Shown here in pieces: positions 14,868 through 28,630 of a stretch of 64,000 nt of DNA. Origin of the DNA: Eutypa lata. Lineage: Eukaryota > Ascomycota > Sordariomycetes > Xylariales > Diatrypaceae. The notes under the pieces are model-generated. The model saw only the letters and a program-made list of their open reading frames with translations, made no database searches and had not been told where the DNA came from. Position 1 is the stretch's first letter. Each line of letters begins with the position of its first letter. Made by a program: the position numbers and the translations under genes. The DNA lies in the NCBI GenBank assembly GCA_022661535.1, contig JAKULF010000009.1, forward strand, positions 620,001-684,000. Direction: 5' to 3'.

Positions 14868-17800
14868 AGTTTTTTAATTAAATTATTTAATCGTATAATA
14901 ACGAAATTTATTTTTTAATATCGAAATTAAAATTTATAATATAGTTTTATTTTAATAACGACTTTATAATAATTATATAACGAATACGTAATGAAAAGAT
15001 TATCGATAACGATAAATAAAAGTATTTTTAATATTATATAAAGTAAATATTATTTAAATATAAGCTTAAACGTATAACGTTTAAATAACGATAACGAAAT
15101 ATTAAAGAAAAAAATAATAACGAAAAAAATAAATAAATTAAAAAGAAAAATACGTAATTTAATCGATTTAATAAAATTAACTTAAATAAAAGTTATTATA
15201 AATAAAATAATTAAATTACGTATTATTAATACGTTAATAATACGATTACGATGTTTTTACGAAAACGATATAACGTTAATAACGATAAACGACCTTTAAA
15301 TTATTTTAAAAATATATAAAAAAATTAAAAAGAAATTTTAAATAAATATTACTTTATTAATAATGCCGAAATATCGATTTAAAGTCGTAATAAAAACGCA
15401 AGTTATTATATTAATTAAACGTATATAAGAAATTATTATTAAAATAATAAATATAATAATAAAATCGTTAAACGATAACGTAACGATTACGATATATATT
15501 TTTTTTAATAATAATGTTATTTTAATTTTTAAAAACAACGTAATTTAATATACGAAAAATATAATATAATTTTCGAAAGCTTTTAATAATTAAATAAAAA
15601 TAAAGAAAAAATAATAATATATATTAACGAATTATTTATAAAATCGTTACGTAATATTAACGATAAAAGCTTTATAAAATAATTATAAAAACAAAATAAT
15701 AATAATATATAATACGTAAAAAAACAAATTTCGAAAAATTTCGAAGCGAAATATATAACGATAATATTATACGTTCGAAACGTAAAAGTAACGATAAAGT
15801 TATACGTTTAACGTTTAATTTAAAAAGCTTAACTTTATTAATATAATTTATATAAAATAAAATTATAATTAATTTAATATTTTAAATGTTATAAATTTAA
15901 TTATATTATAATATATTATAAAACGAAAAGTCGTTACGAAAATTATAATATAAAAACGTATATAATAAAAAAGAAAAAAAAAGAAAATTAATATTTATAA
16001 AGAAAAAATAACGACATTATAACATTAATAAAATGCATTAATTACGGCGAAAAATATATAACGTAAAATCGTCGTTATAAAATAACGATATAAAAAAAAC
16101 CGTATTTAATTAATTTAAAATAAAATATTATATAACGTTTTTAAAAAATATATAAATCGATATTAATATAAAAATAATTTAAAAATAAAATTATATAATA
16201 AAATAAGAAAAAGTTAAATTTAAAAGATTATAAAAAAATAATAAAGTAAAAGGTTAAAACGTTATCGTTATATTTATAATACGTTTAAATAATAACGTTA
16301 TATTTAAAAAATAAATATAAAATATAATAAACGATATTAATTTATAATAAAAAATATATATTAAAACGTATAAAAAAACGAATTAAACGTTAACATTAAA
16401 TAATTATAACAAATACGACGTAATAACGATGTAAAAACCGTTATAAAATATAACGATAAAAAATATATATTATTTTAAAAAAAAAATGTTAATTAATATA
16501 TAAATATAATAATAAAATTACTTTTTATATTTATAAACGTTATATATTTATAACGTTAAAATCGAAATAAAATAAAAATTAATATTATATTAGTTTTTAA
16601 AAAAACAAATCGTTATTATAATTTAATTAATATAAATTTTTTTAATATAAAATATAAAAAAATAAAATAATTTTATTAATCGCGATATAATAACGTTAAA
16701 ATTTTAAAGCCGAAACGTTTTTATAAAAAGTTTTAATTTTTATTATTTATTATAAAAAAATTAAATAAAGTTATATTTAAATATAACGATTTATTAACGT
16801 TTATATAACGATAAAACTTTACGTTTATAATGTTTAAAGGCGAAATAATATATTAAATAAAAAAGAATAATTAAATATAATTAATTTAATTTAAATTATA
16901 AAAGATTTAAAAATAATTTTCGAAGAAGAAACGAAATAATACGACTTAAATTACGTATCGTAATTTATATACGTAAAATTAATAACGAATGTATAATAAA
17001 AAAATAAAAAAATAAAATAAAATAAAATATAAATAAATAAACGAATCGTAATAATTAAAGTAAGGAATTATTTTCGAAACGAAAATATATTAATAACGTT
17101 AAAAAAAATAAAATAAATTACGAATAAAATTATATTAATATTAATAATAATAATAAATTAATTAATATTAAAAAAACGTTAAATATTAAAAAACGTTATA
17201 ATTAATAATATAAAAAAATAAAAAGAATAATCGCCGAATATACGTAATTATAACGACATTATATAATAATATTATTAAATTTAACGTAAAATTATTATAA
17301 TTAAATAATAAAGCGATAAAATAAAAGAATTCGTAAAACGTAAAAACGAAATTAACGATATATATTAATTAAAGTATTTAATAATATAAAGAATTTATAA
17401 AAATTAAAAGAATAAACGAAATTATATAATAATTTATTATAAACGAATATAAAAATACGAAATTTAATTTAAAATAATAATATAATATTTATAATATAAA
17501 TATATAATAAAGAAATAAAAATATTAACGAATAAGTTTTTTTTAAATTTATAAATAAATTTTATAAATATATTAAAATAATAATATTTAATAACGATAAA
17601 ATAACGATTATAATATATAATTAATATAAAGATAATATAAAAAAATATTAAAAATATAATACGAATAAAAGCTTTATAAAAATTATTAAGTTTAAATTTA
17701 ATTTTAAACGGTTTTTTTAAAATATATAAATTCTTTTTATATAAAACATTAATAAAATTAATATTTATTAATTTTATATTTAATTATTTTTTAAAACGTT

Positions 17801-19705
17801 TTCGCGTCGTTATTATAACGATAATTTTTAAAACGAATAAAATTAAATATATATATATATATATATTAAAAAATAACGTTTTATATTATTATTAAACGTA
17901 ATAAATAAAGTTATAAAAATAATTATTATTAATCGTTTTATAATTATAACGAAAAAATATAATTCTTTTTTAAAAAAATAATAAAAAAAAACGTTTTATA
18001 AAATTAACGATATAATTATTTATAAATATAACGTAAACGATATAAATACGTAACGTTATTATTACGTTATTATAATTAAATTTCATCGAAATATTCGATA
18101 AAATAAATTATAAAAAATTAATATATATATTTTTAAAAAATATATTTTAATATAATTATTAATATAATTACGAAATTACTTTAAAAAGAAAACGATATAA
18201 TTATATTTCGATAACGAAACGATAAAGTTAAATTTTATTTAAGTTAAAATTTCTTAAAAATTATCTTTTTTTATATTATTTTATAAAAACTTAAAAACGA
18301 ATTATAAACGAATTATAAATATATAAATAAATATATACGATATATAATTTAATTTAAAAGAAAACGTATTAATATATTTAATTCGATATAAAAAACGTTA
18401 ACATAACGAATTCGATTTAATAACGTAATAATAAAACCGTAAAAAAACTTTTACTTTTTAAAAATATAAATAAATAATTAATTAATTTTAATTAAATTAA
18501 AAACGTTAATATAAAAATATAATATCGTTTATATATAATAAATATATATTATAATTATAAAATTAATAATGATTTTTTAAGTTATAATATAATATAAGTT
18601 AAAAAAAATAATTAAAAATATAAAAAAGAAATTATAAAAAACGTAAAAGTTATATTTATATCGTATATATAAAGTTTATAAAAAAACGTTTTTAAAAACG
18701 TTTAAAATAAAAATTAACGTTTCGTTAATAAATTTATATTTTTTAAAAAAAATAATAAAATTTAAAATTTATATTATTTTAATTAAAAAAACGTAATTAT
18801 TACGTAATGCGTATAAAAAAGTAATTTAATAATTAAAACTTTTTTTATAAAAATTAAACGATAAATAAAAAAGTTAATTAAATTTAAAAGTAATAAATAT
18901 ATAACGAAAACGTATTAACGTTAAATAATATAAAAGGTTATAAAAAAAAGTTTAATTAAAAAAATAAATAAAAAGATATATATTAAATTAAAGTTTATAA
19001 AAGAAATAAAAAAAGAAATAAAAAGAATAATACGTAATTAAATTAAAACGATATTAATGCGTTAAAATAACGATTAATATATAATAAATAAATAAAGAAT
19101 TTAAAAAAATATTAAAAATTTCGAAAATATAAAATATTTTTTTTAATTATATATAAATAAAATAAAATTAAATATTTATTTATTTATACGATATATAGTT
19201 AATATATTAACGTTATTATATAATTACGAATTAATAATAAAAGCATTTATATATATAATTTTATATAATTTTTTATATAATATAAAAAGTATTCGTTACG
19301 TAAAGTTTTTACTTTAATTTTATTATTTAATTAAAATAATAATAACGTAATATATAAAAATAAAGCGTTTTTAAAAATTTAATAATACGAAAAAAATAAA
19401 AAAAGAATACAAAAAGTTTAAAAAAAACGCCGCGGATTTAAAAATAAAATTTTAACGAAAAATATACATTTATAATATAAACGATACTTTTATTTATATT
19501 TATAACTTAATACTTATAATATAAATCGATTAACTTATTTAATAAAAAGCAAAATAAATATAAAAGTTAACGTAATAATAACGTTATTATATAAATGCAA
19601 AAAAATAACGTATAAATTTTATTAATTTTAAATCTTTTATATAAATTATATCGATAAATAAACTCGTAAAATTAAAGCCTTTAATTTAACTTAAACGTAT
19701 TTATT
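14868..19705 (-). repeat. RIP-degraded long element, copy 2 (reversed, most complete)
   Basis: The reverse complement matches copy 3 from end to end (about 4.84 kb). The left border (14,868) carries the complement of the shared terminal segment near 25,232, and the right border carries the complement of the start near 20,497. It retains both segments that copies 1 and 3 have lost individually, so it is the best reference for the family. A stray CCGCGG at about 19,430 is one of its few GC-rich words. No coding frame survives. Confidence 0.7.
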
Positions 19706-19827
19706 AATAATAATAATAATTATATAAAAATTTATTAATTTTTATTATTATTAATTATTATTTAATTATTATTATTATTTAATTATTATTTTTATTATAA
19801 AATATAAATAATTTTAAAAATAATAAT

Positions 19828-19972
<145 letters not shown>

Positions 19973-20496
19973 TTCGTTAATTAAATATATAATTAAATAA
20001 CTTAAAATTAACGATAATTTTAATTATAAAAGCTTTTTAATATAATACATTTAAAAATAAAAATGTTAAATTCGTTAATTTTAATAATGTTATTATAATA
20101 CGTTATATTATATATAAGTTTTATTATAAAATAAAATAATTTAAAATTATTATTAAAATTTATAATAAATAATTATTTTTATAATTATATATATTATACG
20201 TTTTTATTTATTATTATTTTTTAAAACTTTATATAATTAATAAAAATTTAATTTTTCTTTAATATTTAACGTTTTTATAATAATATAACGAATTATTAAA
20301 TTAATAATTATATTTAAAAAAATAAAGAAAAATATTAATATAATTTAATAATATTAATATATAATTAATATTATTAAATAAACATTAATATATAAAGTAT
20401 ATATTTATATATTTATAATTTCGTATTAATAAATTTATTATTATAAAATTTATAATATATTTTTTATTAATTATATTATTATTATATTAATATATA

Positions 20497-23400
20497 TTTA
20501 TTATTAATAAATACGCTTAAATTAAACTAAAAGCTTTAACTTTATAAGTTTATTTATCGATATAATTTATATAAAAAACTTAAAATTATTAAAATTTATA
20601 TATTATTTTTTCGTATTTATATAATAACGTTATCGTTATATTAACCTTTATATTTATTTTGCTTTTTATTAAATAATTTAATCGATTTATATTATAAACA
20701 TTAAATTATAAATGTAAATAAAAATATTATTTATATCGTAAATGTATATTTTTTATTAAAATTTCGCTTTTAAATTATAACGCTTTTCTTTTTAACTTTT
20801 CGTATTTTTTCTTTATTTTTTTTACGTTATTAAATTTTCGAAAACGCTTTATTTTTATATATTACGTTATTATTATTTCGATTATTTTCTTTTTTTTAAC
20901 GTATTAAAAAAATCGTTTTAATTAAATAATAAAATTAAAACGAAAACCTTACGTAATAAACTCTTTTTTTCGTTATATAAAAAGTAATATAAAATTATAT
21001 ATATAAATATTTTTATTATTAATTTATAATTATATAACGACATTAATATATTAAATATATATCGTATAAATAAATATATATTTAACTTTATTTTATTCGT
21101 ATTTAATTAAAAAAATAAAAATGTTTTATATTTTATAAATTTTAATTCGATATATTTTCTTTTATTTATTTTTTTATTAAATGTTTTTCTTTTATAACTT
21201 TTTATATTATTTAACGTTAACGCGCTTTCGTTATACGTTCGTTACTTTTAAATTTAATAGACTTTTTTATTTATTATTTAACTTTTATAAAAAAAGTTTT
21301 AATTATTAAGTTATCTCTTTATACGCGTTATATAATAATTGCGTTTTTTTTATTAAAACGATATAAATTTTAAATTTTATTACTTTTTTTAAAAAATATA
21401 AATTTATTAATAAAACGTTAGCTTTTATTTCGAACGTTTTTAAGAATATCTTTTTATAAGTTTTATATACGTAATATAAATATAACTTTTACATTTTTTA
21501 TATTTTTTTTTATATTTTTAAATATTTTTTTTTACTTATATTATATTATAACTTTAAAAGTTATTATTAATTTTATAATTATAATATATATTTATTATAT
21601 ATAAACGACGTTATATTTTTATATTAACGTTATTAATTTAATTAAAATTAATTATTATATTTATAACTTAATTTTAAATTTATTAATATATTTTTTTTAA
21701 ATTAATTAATTATTTATTTATATTTTTAAAAACCGAACGCTTTTTTATAACGTTAGTATTATATTATCGAATTAAACTTATTATATTAACGTTATTTTAT
21801 AACAAATTAAATATATTAATATATTTTTTTTTAAATTAAATTATATATTATATTTATTTATTTATTTTTTATAAATTCTTTATAATTCGTGTTTAAATCT
21901 TTATAAAATAATATAATATTTATATTATTTATAAAATTAATAATAAACAACATTAAAACGTTATAAAATTAACGTATAAAATAATAATATATAAAATAAA
22001 TAATATAAAAAATAAAAATAACTTTTAAAAAACTTTAACTTAAATAAAAATCGATTTCGTCGTTTTATTATTAAAACGTAATCGCGTCGTTTTTCTTTCG
22101 AAATAGTTTCGTAATTATATTAATAATTATATTAAAATATTTTTTTTAAAATATATATAATAATGTTTTATAATTTACTTTATTAAATACTTCGATAAAG
22201 TTTAATTATAATAATATAATAATAACGTTACGTATTTATATTATTTATATTATATTTATAAATAATTATATCGTTAATTTTATAAAACGTTTTATTTATT
22301 TATTTATTTGTTTTTTTAAAAAGAATTTATACTTTTTCGTTATAATTATAAAGTAATTAATAATAATTATTTTTATAACTTTATTCATTACGTTTAATAA
22401 CGATATAAAGCGTTATGTTTTAATATATATTTTTTTTTTAATTTTATTTATTTTAAAAATTATTATTATATTAATAATACGAAAACGCATTAAAAAATAA
22501 CTTAATATAAAGTTAATAAATGTTAACTTCGTTAATGTTTTATATAAAAACGATTCGTATATTTTAAAAAGAATCGCTTAAAATTAAATTTAAACTTAAT
22601 AAGTTTTATAAAGCTTTTATTTATATTATATCTTTAATATTTTTTTATATTACTTTTATATTAATTATATATTATAATCGTTATTTTATCGTTATTAAAT
22701 ATTATTATTTTAATATATTTATAAAATTCGTTAATAAATTTAAATAAAAAGCTTATTTATTAATATCTTTATTTTTTCGTTATATATTTATATTATAAAC
22801 GTTACGGTTTTATTTTAAATTAAATTTAATATTTTCGTATTTATTTATAATAAATTATTATATAACTTTATTTATTTTTTTAATTTTTATAAGTTCTTTA
22901 TATTATTAATTATAACTTTTTTAAATATTTAACGTTTTTTTTTAAATATTAATTTATTTATTATTATTATTAATATTAATATAATTTTATTCGTAATTTC
23001 TTTTATTTCTTTTAATATTATTAATACATTTTTATTTTAAAAACGATTTTTACTTTAATTATTACGATTTATTTATTTATTTATATTTAAGTTTATCTTT
23101 TTATTTTTATTTTTTATTACGTATTTATTATTAACTTTATACGTATAAATTACGATATATAATTTAAATTATATTAATTCGTTTTTTCTTCGAAAATTAC
23201 TTTTAAATCTTTTATAATTTAAATTAAATTAATTATACTTAATTGTTTTTTTTAAATATATTATTTCGCTTTTAAGCTTTATAAATATAAAACCTTATCG
23301 TTATATTTAAATATAACTTTATTTAACTTTTTTTACAATAAATAATAAAAATTAAACATTTTTATAAAAACGTTATAATTTTATAATTATAACGTTATTA

Positions 23401-25232
23401 TATTATAATTAATAAAATTATTTTATTTTTTATATTTTTTATTAAAAAAATATATATTAATTAAATTATAATAACGTTTTTTTTTAAAAATAATATAATA
23501 TTAATTTTTATTTTATTTCGATTTTAACGTTATAAATATATAACGTTTATAAATATAAAAAGTAATTTTATTATTATATTCGTATATTAATTAATATTTA
23601 CTTTTTTTAAAATAATATATATTTTTTATCGTTATATTTTATAATAATTTTTATATTATTATTATATTATATTCGTTATTATCGCTTAACGTTAATATTT
23701 AATTCGTTTTTTTTTATATATTTTAATATATAACTTTTATTATAAATTAATATCGTTTATTACGTTTTATATTTATTTTTTAAATATAACGTTATTATTT
23801 AAATGCATTATACGTATAATAATAACGTTTTAATTTTTCGCTTTATTATTTTTTTATAATTTTTTAAATTTAACTTTTCGTTATTTTATTATATAATTTT
23901 ATTTTTAAATTATTTTTATATTAATATCGATTTATATGCTTTTTAAAAACGTTATATAATGCTTTATTTTAAATTATTTTAATTTAATTATATATATTAT
24001 TTAAATACGCTTTTTTTTTATCGTTATTTTATAATAATAATTTTACGTTACGTATTTTTCGTTATAATTAACGTATTTTATTAATATAAAAATATCGTTA
24101 TTTTTCTTTTATAAACATTAATTTTCTTTTTCTTTACTTTTTATTATATATACTTTTATATTATAACTTTTATAATACTTTTTCGCTTTATAATATATTA
24201 TAATATAATTAAATTTATAATATTTAAAATATTAAATTAATTATAATTTTACTTTATATAAATTATATTAAAAAATTTAAACTTTTTAAATTAAATTTTA
24301 AACGCATAACTTTATTATTATTTTTATACTTTAAACGTATAATATTATTATTATATATTTTACTTTAAAATCTTTTAAAATTTATTTTTTCGCGTATTAT
24401 ATATTATTATTATTTTATTTTTATAATTATTTTATAAAATCTTTATCGTTAATATTACGTAATAACTTTATAAATAATTCGTTAATATATATTATTATTT
24501 CTTTTTTTTTATTATTAAAAACTTTTAAAATTTATATTATATTTTTTATAAATTAAAATAACGTTATTATTAAAAAGAATATATATTATAATTATTACGT
24601 TATTATTTAACGATTTTATTATTATATTTATTATTTAAATATTTTTTTTAAATATTTTTTTTAATAATTTAAAAAATTAATTTATTATTTTAATAATAAT
24701 TTTTCGTATATATTTAATTAATATAATAATTTACGTTTTTATTACGATTTTAAATTAATATTTTAATATTTTTAATAAAATAATATTTATTTAAATCTTT
24801 TTTTCGATTTTTTTATATATTTTTAAAATAATTTAAAAATAATTTATTATTATTAACGTTATATTATTTTTATAAGAATATCGTAATTACGTTATTAATG
24901 CATTAATAACGTATAATTCGATCATTTCGTTTATAACGGCCTTTATTTAAATTAGTTTTATTAAATTAATTAAATTACGTATTTTATTTTAATTTTTTTT
25001 AACGCTTTATTATCGTTATTTAAACATTACGCGTTTAAACTTACATTTAAATAATATTTATTTTATGTAATATTAAAAGTATTTTTATTTATCGTTATCG
25101 ATAATTTCTTTATCGTATATTTATTATACGATTATTATAAAAGCGTTATTAAAATAAAACGATATCGTAAATTTTAATTTTAATATTAAAAGATAAATTT
25201 TATTATTATACGATTAAAAAATTTAATTAAAA
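20497..25232 (+). repeat. RIP-degraded long element, copy 3 (forward)
   Basis: This is a forward copy of about 4.7 kb. Its left end (attattaataaatacgctt) matches the reversed right end of copy 2, and its right end matches copies 1 and 2. It lacks about 160 bp relative to copy 1 near 22,895. It is the last repeat before unique DNA, so it or its flank probably marks the breakpoint that removed the rest of the NLR-like gene at 26,272. Confidence 0.7.
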
Positions 25233-25479
25233 AACTTTATTAATATATATATATATAAATATAAATTATATTAATTATTTTAATAATATTAATAATTAAT
25301 TATTAATATCGATTTTATTATTTAATTAATATAAAATTAAAATAAATTAACGTTAATTTAATTAATATAAAATAAGTTATTAATTAAATTAAATTATTTT
25401 AAATTTTAATTATTTTTTAATAAATATAAAATGTATAATATATATTTACATTAAACAATACATAAAGCTTATTAATATA

Positions 25480-26271
25480 ATTTATTCGCTATAATCCTTT
25501 AACATTTACTTTGTCACGTATAATTCCATTAGCTGAATTACCTAGAACTCTCGGAATGTAATTCTGATTGCTCAAATAGCCAATCAACATGCATTGCGTA
25601 GCGACCTTAATTGTCAGGCCAAGCCAACAGTCGATTTCTAGCCGAACGAACTCTTGGTTCATGGTAGTGTTCCTTGAAAAAGCTGTAGCAAACTTCATGG
25701 CGCCATCGTTGAGATACTACAGTACTGTATGATAAGGTGGTGGTGATGATTTGCAGTTGTACTTAGTCGATGTCATAGCTATCTCGATCTTAGCGACACG
25801 GTATCTGTTAAATGTAAACCGCGAAACATATTACTTCATCACAATCAATCACCAGTAGTGTCAATAGCATTTCAGTATGCGAAAGTCGGTTTGGGGCAAA
25901 GTTAATAACCGCTTCGCAGGCCCCACCCCGAGAATAGCCTGTGTAAGACTATAGCCTGAAGTAATCGTCCAAACTGTAATGTTCAAATGAGAGACCTTTT
26001 GCTTTATCCCTATAAAATATGAGTCCTCCGATGCAATGATCCGACGTAAAGTCTAACGAGTTTCTTACCGCCATGGCTGGGATCTTCACCGGATAGAACC
26101 GAATACGGCTGATGCCAGCCGCTACATATGTATGAAACTCAGAAAAGACGTCACGTTTGGTATTAAACGAAGCATTCAAGAAATACAATCCATATATAAA
26201 CTCCTACATAGTAATGCCCTATATATAGTTGGGGGAGATATCCAATATAGCGCTAAATAACCTTTCAAACT
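25480..26271. other. Junction zone, possible gene debris
   Basis: Base composition is normal but the frames are short and broken. Small minus-strand frames at 25,489-25,698 and 25,949-26,188 have no similarity I recognise and no convincing splice sites linking them to the NLR stump upstream. They may be mutated remains of its missing C-terminal part, or noise. Confidence 0.35.
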
Positions 26272-27033
26272 TCAACGCCTGAACGCCCGGTCTCTACTGA
26301 GTTTCTCAGTCTCACTCTCAATCAAAGTTCGACGTTGAGCTACATTAAGGATGATTCCGGATAAACGATACTTGATTGTATCCCATACCACGTCAAAGTT
26401 CCGCTTCCATTCTACAGCATAATCGTTAGAGATGACGAAGTGTACGCGGAGCAAGAGAACCTAGAACTGACCTGGGTTCCGAAAGAAACGCAACAAGACA
26501 GCCTGAAACTTTAGAATGTCCTCATACAGGAGCGACAAAACTTGGACAAGGTGTGGCTGGGCGCGGAAGAGACCTTGAAACTGCACAAGAAAGGGGAAGT
26601 TATCTCCAATCTCCTCATATACGCCCAGAAGTCCACGGAAAGCACCATCGACTCCTCTCGTTGCCTGTTCATAGATCTTAGTCGTTAAGATATTCCGAAG
26701 TTAGAAGCACACCATACCTGTAGCAAGAACTTGAGGGGTCCCTGTAGAAAAATGAGCTCTTGCGTTGAAAGGTTTCGATTGAGGAATACTCACCCAGATG
26801 AATGCAACAAGGTCCGTGTTGCTGTCGTATCTTTTAACCACCTTTCCGTATTGCTCGATCCCCTCTAGAAAGTATTTCAATCGCTTGAGGTCCTGAGGCT
26901 GTGTGGGCTGCAATTTGGAAATATCACGCTTCAGGTCCTTAAGCGTTGTCGTTTCAAAGTCTTCTATGTCTTGTCTTGCCAAATATTGCTCAAGCGATCT
27001 CTGAAAAGCGGATTGGCGAGAAGAGCTGGCCAT
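26272..27033 (-). pseudogene. Truncated fungal NLR/STAND gene: N-terminal domain only
   Basis: Four exons can be read: 27,033-26,794, 26,741-26,718, 26,664-26,472 and 26,411-26,272, with 52-, 53- and 60-bp GT/AG introns that keep frame. They encode 198 residues ending in TGA. The sequence fits the helical N-terminal domain of fungal STAND proteins (the region annotated as DUF7708 in many genomes). WGPLKFLLQ spans the tiny second exon, then come GVYEEIGDNFPF and a PEWKRNFDVVW segment. Full-length family members continue into an NACHT/NB-ARC ATPase and repeats; neither is visible here, and RIP-mutated DNA begins about 800 bp downstream. It is probably a broken gene, though a stand-alone N-terminal protein cannot be excluded. 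Such proteins act in non-self recognition and regulated cell death. Confidence 0.65.
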
Positions 27034-28630
27034 TGTTGAATTGTTAATCTTGATTGTATTGCGGTTACTTCTGAAGTCACATGAAATATCAAAGAACGTA
27101 AATCGATGTCATGAATTATCGGGGGGCTTTGAATGTGTCGATTTGGGGAATCCGTCTGACTTGTATAGAATATATAGACGTAGAGGTATCTTAGATGTTT
27201 ATGGCTTGCTGGTTCAATGAACCTCCATGTTGACAGTCTACCCTGCCATAATAAACGGACTACGATCAGGAGCCAAGATGGCCAGCTAATCAAAACACAG
27301 CGCGTATACTGTAACATGTTGGTAGGGTAGCAATTGGGTGAGCTTCATGGCCGGCGACACGCCGCCATCCAACCTAGTAAGTTTATTGGAAATAATGTGA
27401 AGAGAAAAAAACAAAAAGACTACCAACAAACGAAGGTAATGACTCTACCTAAGTTGATTGGATTATTCAGTCAACCCCCGACGTCAATCTCCTATACAAA
27501 TAGCATTACCCTTACTAGCCTTACATGGGCCCTTGATCAACGAGGCTGGTAACCTTCATAGGTGAGTTGGAACTAGACTACAGGTTATTAATAAACTAAA
27601 CCTCATTCCTAGCCGCCAATTCTCGAATCCAAATTGGCTTAGCTGATTGTTGCAGCGCTTAGCTAATATCGATACTTCTCAAATGGATTTCTTTGCTAGT
27701 TGTGCCTCCGTGACAGCAGAATCAAACACACGTTCACAATGTGCTTATCCATTAAGAGCAGAACCGGGCCTTGTTCATGCTGTTAGTTTTTCTGTTTGCT
27801 TATTAGTGGAGCGTGAAGTTTTAAGCCAAAAACAATGTCCTCGATGTCCTCCTCGACGAAACTAGTTAGCACTAATTACTGTTACCTGCGCAGGTTATTT
27901 ACATCAAAGTGCAGTTGTGAAAGCTGGAAAAAGTCAAGCGCTTGGAACACCTAGGCTGATACCTCGGTACAATCGTTTCCTATTCTGCAAGTAGCACTAG
28001 TCGACTATTTTACCCTAGCAACTTGGAGTGCAGTGGAAACCGATGTTGGACGTTTGAACAAGGGTGAACACCACAAATCCTGCTTGGCATAACCAATCAG
28101 ACTTGACAGGCCTGTATGTTAGTTGTATGTTAGACCAACATTCCCTCCATAATTATGGCTTAGCATATACCCACCTGAACTAAGAACAACGACCCTTCTT
28201 CGGAATCGTTGTTCTTGGACTGATTAAGTGGGTAATGTTACCCTCCATTTCAGGTAAGGAATACAATACCTGCGAAGCCGCAAGCCATTTGCGGTTTGGT
28301 TGGCTGTAAATACGCATCGAACCATGCAGTGCTGTGACAATACCACACTGCCCCAACTCGCCTTATGTCTGTCTGCCTTGCTGCGGTGTTAGTGGAACGC
28401 AGGGCTCCATTAGGCCGACCGAAAACGAAAAAAAGGAACCTACACGAAGGCCAGTTGCAGATGCTGACTTATGTTGTGTTTCAGGTCTGAATAGTTAACG
28501 CCCTTGTCCTTACGGATTGTTCACAACCTGCATCAACTTCATTGAACGAACACAGTGCTAAAATACTTCATGATTGCATGCCTTGTTGAGATCATCCACA
28601 AAACGTGTCGACGAAGAAATAAATACAGTA
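27034..28630. other. Gene-poor interval
   Basis: About 1.6 kb separates the NLR stump and the next gene. Small frames (for example 27,334-27,552 and 27,647-27,865, plus) show no domain or splice support. A strong inverted repeat at 28,168-28,234 is listed separately. Confidence 0.5.
28168..28234. repeat. Imperfect 67-bp palindrome (hairpin)
   Basis: The outer arms TACCCAC (28,168-28,174) and GTGGGTA (28,228-28,234) enclose perfect 11-bp inner arms AAGAACAACGA (28,182-28,192) and TCGTTGTTCTT (28,206-28,216) around a 13-nt loop. A second small palindrome, GGTAATGTTACC, follows directly. This could be the footprint of a miniature inverted-repeat element, a structured RNA or a protein-binding palindrome. 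Nothing around it decides. Confidence 0.6.

Noticed and set aside
15338..15538. Minus-strand 66-codon frame in the AT-rich block
   Set aside because: It is a run of I, L and T residues inside RIP-mutated copy 2 and is only open by composition.
26964..27317. Minus-strand frame of 117 codons overlapping the NLR start
   Set aside because: It runs out of frame through exon 1 of the NLR stump and shows no domain.
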